Shown piece by piece: positions 46,179-55,047 of a stretch of 64,000 nucleotides of DNA. The translations under genes and the position numbers were made by a program. This stretch comes from Aquibacillus rhizosphaerae (GTDB lineage Bacteria > Bacillota > Bacilli > Bacillales > Amphibacillaceae), in contig NZ_JASTZU010000016.1 in the NCBI RefSeq assembly GCF_030282825.1, positions 1 to 64,000 of the forward strand. The letters run 5' to 3'. The notes beneath the pieces are model-generated. The model ran no database searches. It saw only the letters and a list, made by a program, of their open reading frames with translations, and had not been told where the DNA came from. Numbering within the stretch: position 1 is the stretch's first letter; each line of letters begins with the position of its first letter.

Positions 46179-47963
46179 GTGAAAAGTTTAATGAAAAAAA
46201 GTTCGATTGTTTTGCTTTCTATAATTTTATTAGTGCCTAGTGCATTGTTTAATGATCAGAAAGTTAGTGCAGAGGATAGCGATTCTGAACCAATAGAATT
46301 TGAACGTGTTTCTGTTCATGATCCATCTATTATTAAAGCGAATGATGGTACGTATTACGTATATGGTTCACATGTTACTGCAGCAAAATCAACAGATTTA
46401 ATTCATTGGAATTCTATTGTAGAAAGAGAATATCAATCACCTGAAGATAACCCGATTTACGGAAACTTATCTGAGAACCTGGCAGAGTCATTTGAGTGGG
46501 CTGGAGAAGATGATGCAGATAGCAGTGGAGGCTTTGCAGTATGGGCACCAGATATCTTCTGGAATAAGGATTACGTTTGGGAAGATGGCTCAACAGGTGC
46601 TTATATGATGTATTATAGTGTATCTTCTACATACATTCGTTCAGCGATTGGTATTGCTGTATCGAAGAATATAGAAGGACCATTTAACTACACAGATACC
46701 ATCATATATTCTGGTTTCCATGACGAAGAAGCTTATGATAACAACAGTGATGTTAATAAGCATTGGGAGAATACAAATATACCAGACTTAATTGATGAAG
46801 GTGTATTTGATGATGTTAACGAAGACTGGTTTACATCAAGTGGTGCATATAATAATGCATTGTATACAAATGCCATTGATGCAAACATCCTCTATGATGA
46901 GAATGGCGATCTTTATATGACATACGGTTCTTGGTCGGGTGGTACATTTATCTTGGAATTAGATAAAGAAACAGGAACACCAATATACCCTGGAGAAGAT
47001 GGGACAACCGAAGACGGCAGAATGATCGATAAGTATTTTGGTACGAAGATTGCTGGCGGATATGGTAGATCTGGTGAGGGAACGTATGCTGTATATGATG
47101 AAGAAACGGAGTATTTCTATCTGTATATTACTTACGGCGGACTATTTTCTGATGGCGGTTACCAAATGAGACAGTTTAGATCTGAGAACATCAAAGGACC
47201 TTATGTGGATGCATCAGGAAATGAAGCTGTTTTTCCTGAAACCTTTGATATAGGAGTGGGGAATTTTCCTGATTTAGACGATCATAAAGATATTGGTAAC
47301 AAATTGATGGGGAATTTCTTATTTAAAAACAACCCTGAAGAGGGAGGTTCTGAGATAGGTACAGGTTATATGGCGCCTGGTCATAACTCTTATCTACAAG
47401 ATGATGAACTTGGAAAAGAGTTTATCGTGAGCCATACACGTTTTCCAGAACAAGGAGAAATGCATGAAGTTCGTGTACATCAAACATTTAAAAATAGTGA
47501 TGCGTGGCCAGTACCTACACCATATCACTATGTAGGTGAAACAATTGAGAAGGTTTCAGATAAGGATGTGCGTGGAGATTACAAATATATCAATCACGGA
47601 AAAGAAATTAATGGCGAGCTAATTGAGTCATCGTCGATAACATTAAACAAAGATAAGACAGTTTCTGGTAGTGTAATTGGTACTTGGGAGCTTTATGATG
47701 ATTATCGAGTCGAGCTAACTGTCGAGGATGAAACATATGACGGGGTATTTATTCGTCAATATGATCCAACCGCAGAAAAGTGGGTAATGACCTTCAGTGC
47801 AATGTCAGATCAGGGTGTTGTTGCCTGGGGTAGTCATGATGCAAGTACAGAAGAATCAAATAATGCAATAAGCCAATATATCTGGTTAATAGTTGGAATA
47901 TCGTTGATCTTAATTATTGGGTTTAGTCTGTTTATTGTAAGAAGAAGAAAAGCTCGTAATTAA
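46179..47963 (+). CDS. GH43 endo-arabinanase, C-terminally membrane-anchored
   Basis: Secreted plant-polysaccharide enzyme of 594 residues. Signal peptide to about 32. Five-bladed GH43 (subfamily 5-like) propeller: base Asp48 in HDPSI, APD at 123-125, Asp234 in IDANILYD, probable acid Glu300 in SGEGTY. A C-terminal beta domain (about 470-560) follows as in AbnB-type arabinanases. Residues about 568-594 are a membrane helix with an RRRKARN tail, so the enzyme stays on the cell surface. GTG 46179, SD GAAGGGA. No sugar transporter is adjacent; a cre box is upstream. Confidence 0.88.
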   Translation: MKSLMKKSSIVLLSIILLVPSALFNDQKVSAEDSDSEPIEFERVSVHDPSIIKANDGTYYVYGSHVTAAKSTDLIHWNSIVEREYQSPEDNPIYGNLSENLAESFEWAGEDDADSSGGFAVWAPDIFWNKDYVWEDGSTGAYMMYYSVSSTYIRSAIGIAVSKNIEGPFNYTDTIIYSGFHDEEAYDNNSDVNKHWENTNIPDLIDEGVFDDVNEDWFTSSGAYNNALYTNAIDANILYDENGDLYMTYGSWSGGTFILELDKETGTPIYPGEDGTTEDGRMIDKYFGTKIAGGYGRSGEGTYAVYDEETEYFYLYITYGGLFSDGGYQMRQFRSENIKGPYVDASGNEAVFPETFDIGVGNFPDLDDHKDIGNKLMGNFLFKNNPEEGGSEIGTGYMAPGHNSYLQDDELGKEFIVSHTRFPEQGEMHEVRVHQTFKNSDAWPVPTPYHYVGETIEKVSDKDVRGDYKYINHGKEINGELIESSSITLNKDKTVSGSVIGTWELYDDYRVELTVEDETYDGVFIRQYDPTAEKWVMTFSAMSDQGVVAWGSHDASTEESNNAISQYIWLIVGISLILIIGFSLFIVRRRKARN

Positions 47964-48051
47964 ACGGAGAAGGGTACGGTGCTTTTATAATTTTCAAGAA
48001 TAAGATGATAAAAAAAGCACATAATACTATTGTTGGAAGGAAAAAAGAAAT

Positions 48052-48234
48052 AAATGAGGTGTTGGTGAAAATAAACTTGGATGAACTTTAGCGATGAACA
48101 GTTAAGGTTAGAATCACAATCTTCATGCAAATGAGGTGTTGGTGATCGACAAACAAGTGAATGTAGATACCCATTAGTGAATCCTTTTAAATGAGGTGTT
48201 AACGATGGACAATACTACAGGATGTTTAAAGTAA
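48052..48234 (+). repeat. Three SD-start units opening mini-ORFs
   Basis: AAATGAGGTGTTGGTGA occurs at 48052 and 48129, and AAATGAGGTGTTAACGATG at 48189. Each contains an SD (GAGGTG) at good spacing to GTG, GTG or ATG: 48065-48091 (8 aa, MKINLDEL), 48142-48177 (11 aa, MIDKQVNVDTH), 48205-48234 (9 aa, MDNTTGCLK). The intervening DNA is not repeated. The array lies between the arabinanase stop and a terminator, so it is likely in its transcript. Confidence 0.6.
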
Positions 48235-48265
48235 CTCACCAAAGTATTTCATCCTTCCTTCAAGA

Positions 48266-48297
48266 GACCGGGGCCGAACACGCCCTGGTCCTTTTTT
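48266..48297 (+). terminator. GC-rich terminator
   Basis: GACCGGGGC (48266-48274) pairs with GCCCTGGTC (48282-48290), one mismatch, followed by TTTTTT. Confidence 0.9.
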
Positions 48298-48426
48298 ATG
48301 CGTATCAAAGTTGAATGTAATAATATCCTCCTTTTAAGAGGGAACCTGCTCGAAAATGAAACGAATTGTAGTAAGAAAATAATATCAGGGAAAAATGAAA
48401 ATGACTTAAATTTGGAGGTGAACTAA

Positions 48427-48663
48427 ATGAGCTTTAATCCTGAACAACAAAACCATGTGGGGAAAGAACTCAGAGACAATTTCAAGCTTTCGGGTCTGAC
48501 ACCAGAAGTGATTCAAGCTGATCTAGCTTTCAGTCATGAACAATTCGAAGAGACGATAAAACTTGGTCCTACCTCTGATGAACACGCAATTGAACAACTG
48601 CGTAATTATTTAGTGGAGAAGTTAAGAGAGCAAGGAAAGGAACCTTCTTCTTATTCTGAATAA
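48427..48663 (+). CDS. DUF2316 protein
   Basis: 78 residues matching DUF2316: FNPEQQNHVGKELRDNFKLS, GLTPEVIQADLAFSHEQFE and RNYLVEKLREQGKEPSSYSE. Predicted small helical, HTH-like protein; may be an accessory to a regulator, unproven. SD TGGAGGTGA. Monocistronic. Confidence 0.85.
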   Translation: MSFNPEQQNHVGKELRDNFKLSGLTPEVIQADLAFSHEQFEETIKLGPTSDEHAIEQLRNYLVEKLREQGKEPSSYSE

Positions 48664-48805
48664 TACCACTTATTTAGGATTTAAAAGTTGAAGCAAAATA
48701 GGAGAAACAGTGGCAATAACTTAATTTTTGTCGGTTTAGGAACCTGCATTTGAACAGTTTTCACCTGGTAGGTCTTTTTCCATGGTGATTGAGTATCATA
48801 CTAAT

Positions 48806-48839
48806 TAGGAGACCAAATCGTATATGATTTGGTCTCCTA
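48806..48839. terminator. GACCAAATC hairpin, copy 2
   Basis: A perfect 14-bp stem TAGGAGACCAAATC / GATTTGGTCTCCTA around GTATAT. Copies at 5515 and (half) 57690. The stem is strong enough to terminate in both directions. Confidence 0.75.
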
Positions 48840-49290
48840 TTTTGTCCCTATATATAAACGGTTATTGAATATTTAGCAAAGAAATAAATCGACAATAGCT
48901 AAGTCAACGTGCTGATTACTATGTTAATTTGCTATGTTGACTTTCACTTACTGAGCTGGTTGATTGTAATTTCATGTTAACATTATTGCTGATATGTTAA
49001 TTTTTGAACTTAGGTCAAAGTATAAAGAGTCCAGCTATATTTCTTAAATCCACATGAAACGCTAGTAGAGCCTCCTTTTAAAAAAGTAATATTTATATAG
49101 AATTATTTTCCAGGTTACATTACACTAAATAGTATCAAAAAATAAACTTCTATTTTTTTTACTATAAAAATTATTAAGCTTTACTCTTCTAGGATATTAC
49201 AATACTCATATCTCAATATGTTAAGACTTCTCTTCTTTCCCCAAAGAGGTAGATTACTTTTTATACCAACTAAAATGGAGGTTACCTAAT
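48840..49290. other. Intergenic, no gene seen
   Basis: AT-rich, with a TTTCATGTTAACATT element near 48970 that may be a promoter relic. SD GGAGGT at 49278 belongs to the WYL gene. Confidence 0.4.
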
Positions 49291-50244
49291 GTGAAGCTAG
49301 AAAGACTTCTATCGATCATAATTTTATTGCTGAATCGTCGTATGATACAGGCTAAAGAATTGGCAGAGCAGTTTGAAGTATCAACCCGGACAATTTACAG
49401 AGATATTGACGCAATTAATGCAGCTGGTATCCCAATCGTTACGTATCAAGGGACAAATGGAGGCATTGGATTGTCGGAAGGCTATCGTTTAGATCGGAAT
49501 ATTTTAACTAATGACGAGCTTGCGTCTATCGTTAGCGCCCTTCGAAGTATCTCCACTTCCTATGGCAAAGAGAAACATCAACGACTAGTGGACAAAATAA
49601 ATAGTGTTGTACTGCCAGCACATACAGAAGATTTTCAACAAAAAACAAATCGAATACTAATTGATTACTCTCCCTGGGATGGCATGGACCGTCTACGTTC
49701 AAAGCTACAGCTATTAGACGAAGCTATAGATAGCTGTGTCTTAGTGAGCTTCACCTATTCGAATGCAGAAGGTGAAATTTCTGAGAGAATCGTAGAACCA
49801 CATATGCTTATTCTCAAAGGAAGGCAGTGGTATATAAAAGCTTACTGCCTTGAGAAGAAAGACTTTCGACTTTTTAAACTAAAAAGAATGAAAGAATTAG
49901 ATCTAGACCAAGACAAACACTTCATTCGTAGAGAATCTCCCACTCATGAGCTATTCGAAAGTAGAAGTAATTTAAATGATGCTAAGGTACCAGAAATAGT
50001 CTTACGATTTAAAGAGGAAGCTCGTCATTTAGCAGAGGAATGGTTTGGTATGGAAGAGCTCTTGCCAGATGAGGATGATGGTTGGCTAGTGAAAAAAGCA
50101 TTTCCAGAAGATGAATGGCTGTATAGCTTCATTCTAAGCTTGGGACACCATGTAGAGGTGCTTGAACCCAAGCATTTACGGGGGATCATTGCTAATCGTG
50201 CGGAACAAATTGTAAAAAAATATAAAAATGATAAAGTAACATGA
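49291..50244 (+). CDS. YafY-type HTH/WYL regulator
   Basis: 317 residues. DeoR/HTH_11 domain at 1-60 (RMIQAKELAEQFEVSTRTIY), WYL domain about 135-230 (VLVSFTYSNAEGEISERIVE, LKGRQWYIKAYCLEKKDFRL), then the WCX tail. WYL domains bind small ligands or nucleic acids. GTG 49291 follows GGAGGT. First gene of a likely operon with the GyrI-like and DUF1801 genes. Confidence 0.9.
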   Translation: MKLERLLSIIILLLNRRMIQAKELAEQFEVSTRTIYRDIDAINAAGIPIVTYQGTNGGIGLSEGYRLDRNILTNDELASIVSALRSISTSYGKEKHQRLVDKINSVVLPAHTEDFQQKTNRILIDYSPWDGMDRLRSKLQLLDEAIDSCVLVSFTYSNAEGEISERIVEPHMLILKGRQWYIKAYCLEKKDFRLFKLKRMKELDLDQDKHFIRRESPTHELFESRSNLNDAKVPEIVLRFKEEARHLAEEWFGMEELLPDEDDGWLVKKAFPEDEWLYSFILSLGHHVEVLEPKHLRGIIANRAEQIVKKYKNDKVT

Positions 50245-50308
50245 CAGTCAGTTGTCAGGTTTATTGTTTTATACTTGGTTCATTCTATTATAAGGAGAAT
50301 GATCAAGG

Positions 50309-50827
50309 ATGAAACAAAAAAGTAACATTGATTTGAAACCAATTCAGCCAACCCGCATGGAGGAATTACCCTCTTTCACGTTAGCGGGAATTATTGCCAC
50401 AACAACGAACGAGGCCGAATTAAGCAAGGATGGCAAGATTGGTAAATTATTTGAACAGTTCTATTCTCAAAGTATTGGAGAGAAGCTTGGTGTCAATATT
50501 CAGGAATATGGTCATTATAGCTGTTACTTCAACTATGAACAGGAAGATACAGGTCAGTATGAAATAATGGTTGGCGTACGTGTAAACGAAGAATCAAAAA
50601 TGCAAAATGATGTTACAAATACAGTTACTGTTCCTGCTGCAACATATGCTGTATTTGTCACAGAACGGGGACCAATTATTGAAGTGGTACAACGTGCTTG
50701 GGCTAGTATTTGGCAATGGTCTAAACAACCAGATATTAACCGAGCATTCCATGCGGATTTTGAATATTACGGTAAAGATATTAACCCAGAGGATGGACAA
50801 GCAGAAATATATATTTCGATCAAGTAA
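50309..50827 (+). CDS. GyrI-like / effector-binding-domain protein
   Basis: 172 residues: EELPSFTLAGIIATTTNEAE, FEQFYSQ, YGHYSCYFNYEQEDTGQYEI, VPAATYAVFVTERGPI and a final ADFEYYGKDI strand, the stand-alone GyrI/Cass2-like small-molecule-binding fold, often next to WYL or AraC regulators. 65 bp after the WYL gene. Ligand unknown. Confidence 0.85.
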   Translation: MKQKSNIDLKPIQPTRMEELPSFTLAGIIATTTNEAELSKDGKIGKLFEQFYSQSIGEKLGVNIQEYGHYSCYFNYEQEDTGQYEIMVGVRVNEESKMQNDVTNTVTVPAATYAVFVTERGPIIEVVQRAWASIWQWSKQPDINRAFHADFEYYGKDINPEDGQAEIYISIK

Positions 50828-50881
50828 CTTTCATGCAATTGGCTCACTATGGTTTGTTATTTTTTAAAAGGAATGATCAAT

Positions 50882-51301
50882 ATGAGTGCAATTGAAAATA
50901 GCAAGGTGCAGGAAGTATTCGAACGGTATCCAGTAGGCATTCAGACGAATCTATTGAAACTTCGTCAATTAATCCTCGATACGGCAATAGAGACTGCTGA
51001 AGTGGGTAAAGTGGAAGAAGCTCTAAAATGGGGAGAGCCTGGTTATAGTGCAAAAAAAGGGAGTACAATTAGAATAGGCTGGAAACCGTCAAAACCAGAT
51101 CAATACGCTATTTACTTTATTTGTAATACAAATCTAGTTGATACATTTAAAGAGGTTTATCCAAATTTGTTCAATTTTGAAGGGAATAGAGCAATTTTAT
51201 TTTCTGAAAAGGATGAAATCCCGCTAAATGAATTAAGACATTGCATTTCATTGGCGCTCACTTACCATACTCGAAAGCATCTGCCAATGCTTGGGATGTA
51301 A
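50882..51301 (+). CDS. DUF1801 (YdhG-like) protein
   Basis: 139 residues of the YdhG-like family: VFERYPVGIQTNLLKLRQLI, VEEALKWGEPGYSAKKGSTI, KPSKPDQYAIYFICNTNLVD. The fold is found in many Firmicute proteins of unknown role. ATG 50882 follows AAAGGAATGA. Last gene of the presumed WYL operon; terminator directly behind. Confidence 0.85.
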   Translation: MSAIENSKVQEVFERYPVGIQTNLLKLRQLILDTAIETAEVGKVEEALKWGEPGYSAKKGSTIRIGWKPSKPDQYAIYFICNTNLVDTFKEVYPNLFNFEGNRAILFSEKDEIPLNELRHCISLALTYHTRKHLPMLGM

Positions 51302-51305
51302 GATA

Positions 51306-51345
51306 CAAGGGGATTGTTCTTTAAAAGAACCTTCCCCTTGTTCTA
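51306..51345 (+). terminator. Terminator of the WYL operon
   Basis: CAAGGGGA and TCCCCTTG (51306-51340) close a stem with inner GTTCTTT/AAAGAAC; TTCTATT follows. Confidence 0.7.
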
Positions 51346-51365
51346 TTAGAGGCAGGTTTTCTAAA

Positions 51366-51650
51366 ATGACATTAGCGATTTTTATAATATTAGCACTTGT
51401 AATTGTATGTTTATCTTTATACCTAACTACAAGGAATAAGAAAAATAGGATAATAACTGGAAGTGTCCTAATATTATCGGTTTTAACGTATCCTCCATTG
51501 TTACCTTTGTTTCATGAAATCAAGGTGATTAAAGGATTAGAGGGAACGGCTACGTTGATTTTCTTTTACTTTATTATATTAGTAGGTGGAATTATCACAT
51601 TCATTTCAGGTCTTTTCACTAAAACAAAATCACGTGAAAGTAATAGGTGA
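51366..51650 (+). CDS. Small membrane protein, paralog of 29043-29321
   Basis: 94 residues with three helices. Shares NKKNRIITGSVLILSVLTYP and the LFTK end with the 29-kb paralog. ATG 51366 follows AGAGGCAGG. Function unknown. Confidence 0.65.
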   Translation: MTLAIFIILALVIVCLSLYLTTRNKKNRIITGSVLILSVLTYPPLLPLFHEIKVIKGLEGTATLIFFYFIILVGGIITFISGLFTKTKSRESNR

Positions 51651-51820
51651 AAATCTAATCCAAGGAACGTCGATAATTCAGTTAGGATAGTCGTCTCTTG
51701 TGCTAAAGGGTGCAATACTTTCATAAAGGGACTACCGTTCCTTGTTGAAGAAAAGAGCAGAATATTTTAGAAAAAAGATAAACCTAAATAAAATTATTCA
51801 AAAAGATAGGTGGTTATTTT

Positions 51821-52684
51821 ATGAAGCGTGTTTTAGTAGCGGGTGCCACAGGTTATCTTGGACGACATATTGTAAAAAAATTAAAACAAAATGGTTATTA
51901 TGTAAAAGTTTTAGTGAGGTCACAGGAAAAGTTAAAGCAAGAAGGACCTTTTTGTTCTCCTATTATTTATAAATTTGTTGATGAAGTTATAGTTGGAGAT
52001 GTTACTGAGCCACATACAATAAAGAATGTTTGTAATGAAGTTGATTATGTTTTTTCTTCAGTAGGTATTACAAGACAAAAAGATAAACTGACATTTATGG
52101 ATGTTGATTACAACGGAAACCTTAATTTGCTGAAAGAAGCCGAGCGAAGCAGAGTTCAAAGATTTATGTATATTAACGTACATGCAGCCGAAAATTGTAA
52201 CTCTACATTAGTTAAAGCAAAGCAGAAATTTGTTGATGAACTAAAACGGAGCGTTATATCTCATGTCATCATAAATCCAACAGGATATTATTCCGATATG
52301 ACTGAGTTATTAACAATGGCGAAAAAAGGAAGAATTTTCTTATTTGGTGAAGGTTTGAATAAAATGAACCCTATTCATGGTTCTGACTTAGCAGAGTATT
52401 GTATTTCATCATTCTCTAAAGAAAATACATCTCTTCATATTGGAGGACCAGAGGTTTATACATATTATGAAATAGCTGAATTAGCATTAAATGTAGTAAA
52501 TAAAAAACCAAAAATAACAGGTATTCCTAAATGGGCAGTTAAAGTTATCTTTCCATTTCTAAAAATTATTAACGAGAAACAATACAACCTCTTGCTGTTT
52601 TTCTTTTATGTAATGACTAATGATATTGTTGCTAAATCATATGGTGAAATTAGTTTGAATTCTTATTTTGAAAGTGTTAGTTAG
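51821..52684 (+). CDS. Atypical SDR (NmrA-like) NAD(P)-binding protein
   Basis: 287 residues. The Rossmann motif GATGYLGRHIVKKL starts at residue 8; VLVRSQEKL suggests NADP binding; FSSVGITRQKD and MDVDYNGNLNLLKEAERSRV follow the atypical-SDR pattern. The usual YxxxK is not clear, as in NmrA-like members. A C-terminal hydrophobic stretch (NLLLFFFYVMT) may touch the membrane. SD AGGTGG. Substrate unknown. Confidence 0.85.
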   Translation: MKRVLVAGATGYLGRHIVKKLKQNGYYVKVLVRSQEKLKQEGPFCSPIIYKFVDEVIVGDVTEPHTIKNVCNEVDYVFSSVGITRQKDKLTFMDVDYNGNLNLLKEAERSRVQRFMYINVHAAENCNSTLVKAKQKFVDELKRSVISHVIINPTGYYSDMTELLTMAKKGRIFLFGEGLNKMNPIHGSDLAEYCISSFSKENTSLHIGGPEVYTYYEIAELALNVVNKKPKITGIPKWAVKVIFPFLKIINEKQYNLLLFFFYVMTNDIVAKSYGEISLNSYFESVS

Positions 52685-52718
52685 TATTTCCCCTATACTC
52701 CAACATGGTGGTTGTGCA

Positions 52719-52909
52719 TTAAGATTCACCATCTTTTTTAAGAGGAACAATATCACCATTAGGAAATTCCTTTACAAGTTTACCGTCTTTTTCATATGCG
52801 ATATAAGTGTGTTTAGTTTTACATCAATTCTAGCCCGTTCACCAGTCATTTTAGCCATTTACTTAAACATTCATATTTTCTTTTTTTTGATTGTTTTTTC
52901 TTCTAACAT
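52719..52909 (-). pseudogene. Small minus-strand gene relic
   Basis: ATG 52909 has a good SD (AAAGGTGG), but two stops follow within 17 codons. Later text MAKMTGERARIDVK and, one frame away, TYIAYEKDGKLVKEFPNGDI looks like a conserved small protein with a frameshift. Confidence 0.45.
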
Positions 52910-53012
52910 AAGCAACACCACCTTTAAATAAATTAAATCAGATTGTTTATTATATTTATCAGATATTCGATGATGCTAGTATAGTTTGATTTACAATTTG
53001 TGATGAATTTAA

Positions 53013-53150
53013 CTTAAACGGATGCTTTAGTAAAACAAAGAATCGTCATATACTATTGGCGATTTTTTGTTTTGAATAGTTTTAAGAATCATTGGAATTT
53101 TATGTTAAAATAAAATGTGAATTTGTGATCTTAAAGTAAAGACGCAGTTA
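53013..53150 (+). repeat. Full dispersed repeat module
   Basis: AACGGATGCTTTAGTAAAAC, hairpin ATCGTCATATACTATTGGCGAT with T-run, ATTGGAATTTTATGTTAAAA (53091-53110), then TGTGATCTTAAAGTAAAGACGCAG in broken form. It lies immediately upstream of a lipoprotein gene. One of the best-preserved copies. Confidence 0.7.
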
Positions 53151-53212
53151 TTTTGAATAAGCATAATTGGATTTGTGTGCGTCCAAATTAAGGTTGTTAG
53201 GAGGATTGTATT

Positions 53213-53848
53213 TTGAAAAAGCTATTTATTATTCTTATCTTAATTCTTTTTTCTATAGTAGGATGCAAAAATAAGGATAATAGCGAGATAACCAAGGAGC
53301 TAAATGAAAGTAATTCTGAAGATAATAAAGTATCAATTCCTTTAAATAATTCCTCGGATACAGAATTTGATTTATATAACGGTAAATCATTAAAAATTGC
53401 TGTGATTGGAGAATTACCAAAAGTTAGAGAAGAACAGGTTGAGTTTAAAGAAATATCTTTTGATGAATTGTCTAAACAGAAAGTTAATTCTTATGATGCA
53501 GTCTTTATTATGAAAGAGAAATTTTCAGAGGCTTCTGAAAGTCAATATGCAACTATTTACTTGAAATCTACTACTCCATATTTTTTCCCCGCAACTAAAA
53601 GTCTTATCCCTTTCACATCTGTGGAAGATATTGAGTATAGCAATTCTTGGGATTGGGAACCTGGATTACCCTATATACATGGGGTATATAAACCACAAAA
53701 TTCGGAAAGAGCAGAGAGGTTAGGATTTGGTTTATATAATGAAGAAAAGACAGAAGAGCACATAAAGGCAACATATTCTTTAGTATTTAAGAAAATAGCT
53801 GAATTGATAAACAATGTTATTGCACTAACGGGTGCTTTCCTTGAATAA
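53213..53848 (+). CDS. Lipoprotein, unknown family, repeat-derived C-terminus
   Basis: 211 residues. Signal peptide and lipobox SIVGC (Cys about 18). The middle part (SLKIAVIGELPKVREEQVEF, YDAVFIMKEKFSEA, SWDWEPGLPYIHG) looks like a defined extracytoplasmic domain. The last residues NVIALTGAFLE are encoded by the dispersed repeat (ATTGCACTAACGGGTGCTTT), so the repeat has invaded or replaced the gene's end. TTG start, SD AGGAGG. Confidence 0.65.
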   Translation: MKKLFIILILILFSIVGCKNKDNSEITKELNESNSEDNKVSIPLNNSSDTEFDLYNGKSLKIAVIGELPKVREEQVEFKEISFDELSKQKVNSYDAVFIMKEKFSEASESQYATIYLKSTTPYFFPATKSLIPFTSVEDIEYSNSWDWEPGLPYIHGVYKPQNSERAERLGFGLYNEEKTEEHIKATYSLVFKKIAELINNVIALTGAFLE

Positions 53849-53895
53849 GGAATTGCAACCTTATTCCACTAACTTAGCAGAATACTTGAAGAAGG
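53821..53895 (+). repeat. Dispersed repeat, CDS-overlapping copy
   Basis: TGCACTAACGGGTGCTTTCC with a GAATAAGG/CCTTATTC hairpin behind it. Its first 25 bases are inside the lipoprotein gene. Confidence 0.6.
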
Positions 53896-53919
53896 CTTAT
53901 GAAGAAAGGATTTGAATTT

Positions 53920-54271
53920 GTGGCAATAAATGTTGAGTTATCTAAATTTAAAGTTAAAAAGGGTAAAACAGAAATTGTTGACGAATGGATGAATTTTTTA
54001 AATCAGCATATGGAACAGGTACTCTTAACTTTAAAAGATGAAAAAATGTATATAGAGTCCATTTTTCGAGAGAAGGATGCAGAAAATGAGTATCTATACT
54101 GGTTTTCAGTCCAAGGTGAAGGCGGAAATAATGTGGAGGAGTCGCACCACGAAGGTAGATAAGAAACATCTTGAATACTGGTATGAATGTATTGATGAAG
54201 AAACTCCACACGTTGACTTAGAGACAAAAGTAGTTATGATACCAGATACCATTCGTAATGTAATGGGATAA
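53920..54271 (+). pseudogene. DUF6176-like protein, frameshifted
   Basis: VELSKFKVKKGKTEIVDEWM, KMYIESIFREKDAENEYLYW, then a +1 shift near 54155 (GAAGGTAG) into VDKKHLEYWYECIDEETPHV and VVMIPDTIRNVM. Repaired, it is about 117 residues, a common single-domain protein in Firmicutes. A one-base lesion; could be a sequencing error. Confidence 0.65.
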
Positions 54272-54280
54272 GCAAGAGGA

Positions 54281-54430
54281 TCTTCAACTAAACGGGTGCA
54301 AGAATTTAACAAGAAGGTCGTCAAAATTGATGATCTTTTTTTATTGGAAATTAAAAAGTCTAAATGGAATTTTATCTTAAGATAACACTTTATGATATGT
54401 GAACCTTTGTATTTAAAGTAACGCAGCAGT
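54281..54430 (+). repeat. Full dispersed repeat module
   Basis: AACGGGTGCAAGAATTTAAC, AAGGTCGTC...GATGATCTTTTTTT hairpin (54314-54342), ATGGAATTTTATCTTAAGAT (54364-54383), TTTAAAGTAACGCAGCAGT. Upstream of a GNAT. Confidence 0.7.
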
Positions 54431-54496
54431 AATATTTATGAAGTCCTATATAATACGCTTGGTAAAATCTTGAAAAAAGTAAATAGGAGTGGTATT

Positions 54497-54892
54497 GTGA
54501 ATGTCGAAATTATGAGTTTTACTGAAAGAACAATTAAAGCTACTGAACTAATGACACTTTATCATGATGCAGGGTGGTGGGGAGAAAGAAAAGAACAAGA
54601 TATTGAGCATATGTTACAGCGAGTAGTTTCAGTTGGTGTGTGGAAAAATGACGTTCTTATAGGCTTTGCAAGATCTGTTACAGACGGAATGTTTAGGGCT
54701 TATATTGAGGATGTTGTAATACATAAAGAATTCCAAAAAACAGGTATAGGGAAAAACCTTGTTTCACGACTGCTAGACGAACTTTCACATATTGATATTA
54801 TTAGTTTGTTTTGTGAAAAGGATTTAATCACTTTTTACGAGAAAAATAACTTTAATTTTAGTAAGTCTCAATTTGTTATGCACAGAAAATAA
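54497..54892 (+). CDS. GNAT acetyltransferase
   Basis: 131 residues. The acetyl-CoA loop is at about 83-90 (FQKTGIGKNLV) after YIEDVVIHKEF. The late FCEKDLITFYEKNNF block is common in small GNATs. GTG 54497 is 5 nt after AGGAGTGG; an upstream TTG (54470) is less likely. Substrate unknown. Confidence 0.8.
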   Translation: MNVEIMSFTERTIKATELMTLYHDAGWWGERKEQDIEHMLQRVVSVGVWKNDVLIGFARSVTDGMFRAYIEDVVIHKEFQKTGIGKNLVSRLLDELSHIDIISLFCEKDLITFYEKNNFNFSKSQFVMHRK

Positions 54893-54905
54893 AGAATAGG
54901 TTATG

Positions 54906-54940
54906 AACTAAAGGATGCGTTTCTTCAATAACGAGGAAAC
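54906..54940 (+). repeat. Dispersed repeat, short copy
   Basis: GAACTAAAGGATGCGTTTCT then TCAATAACGAGGAAACGC; the GCGTTTC/GAAACGC arms form a hairpin. Confidence 0.5.
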
Positions 54941-55047
54941 GCTATTGATTTATACAATAAATAAAGGTAAATAATGTTAAAATGGTGTTATTAAATATAT
55001 TTTTGAAATAAAGGGCGGTCGAATAAAAAAATTGGGGGATTATTGAA

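Noticed and set aside
48052-48234. CRISPR array
   Set aside because: Only three repeats of 12-17 bp, unequal spacing, no palindromic repeat and no cas gene; repeats are SD-start units.
52668-52931. Plus-strand frame of 87 codons overlapping the SDR gene end
   Set aside because: The minus strand has an SD and conserved-looking small-protein text; the plus frame is its shadow.
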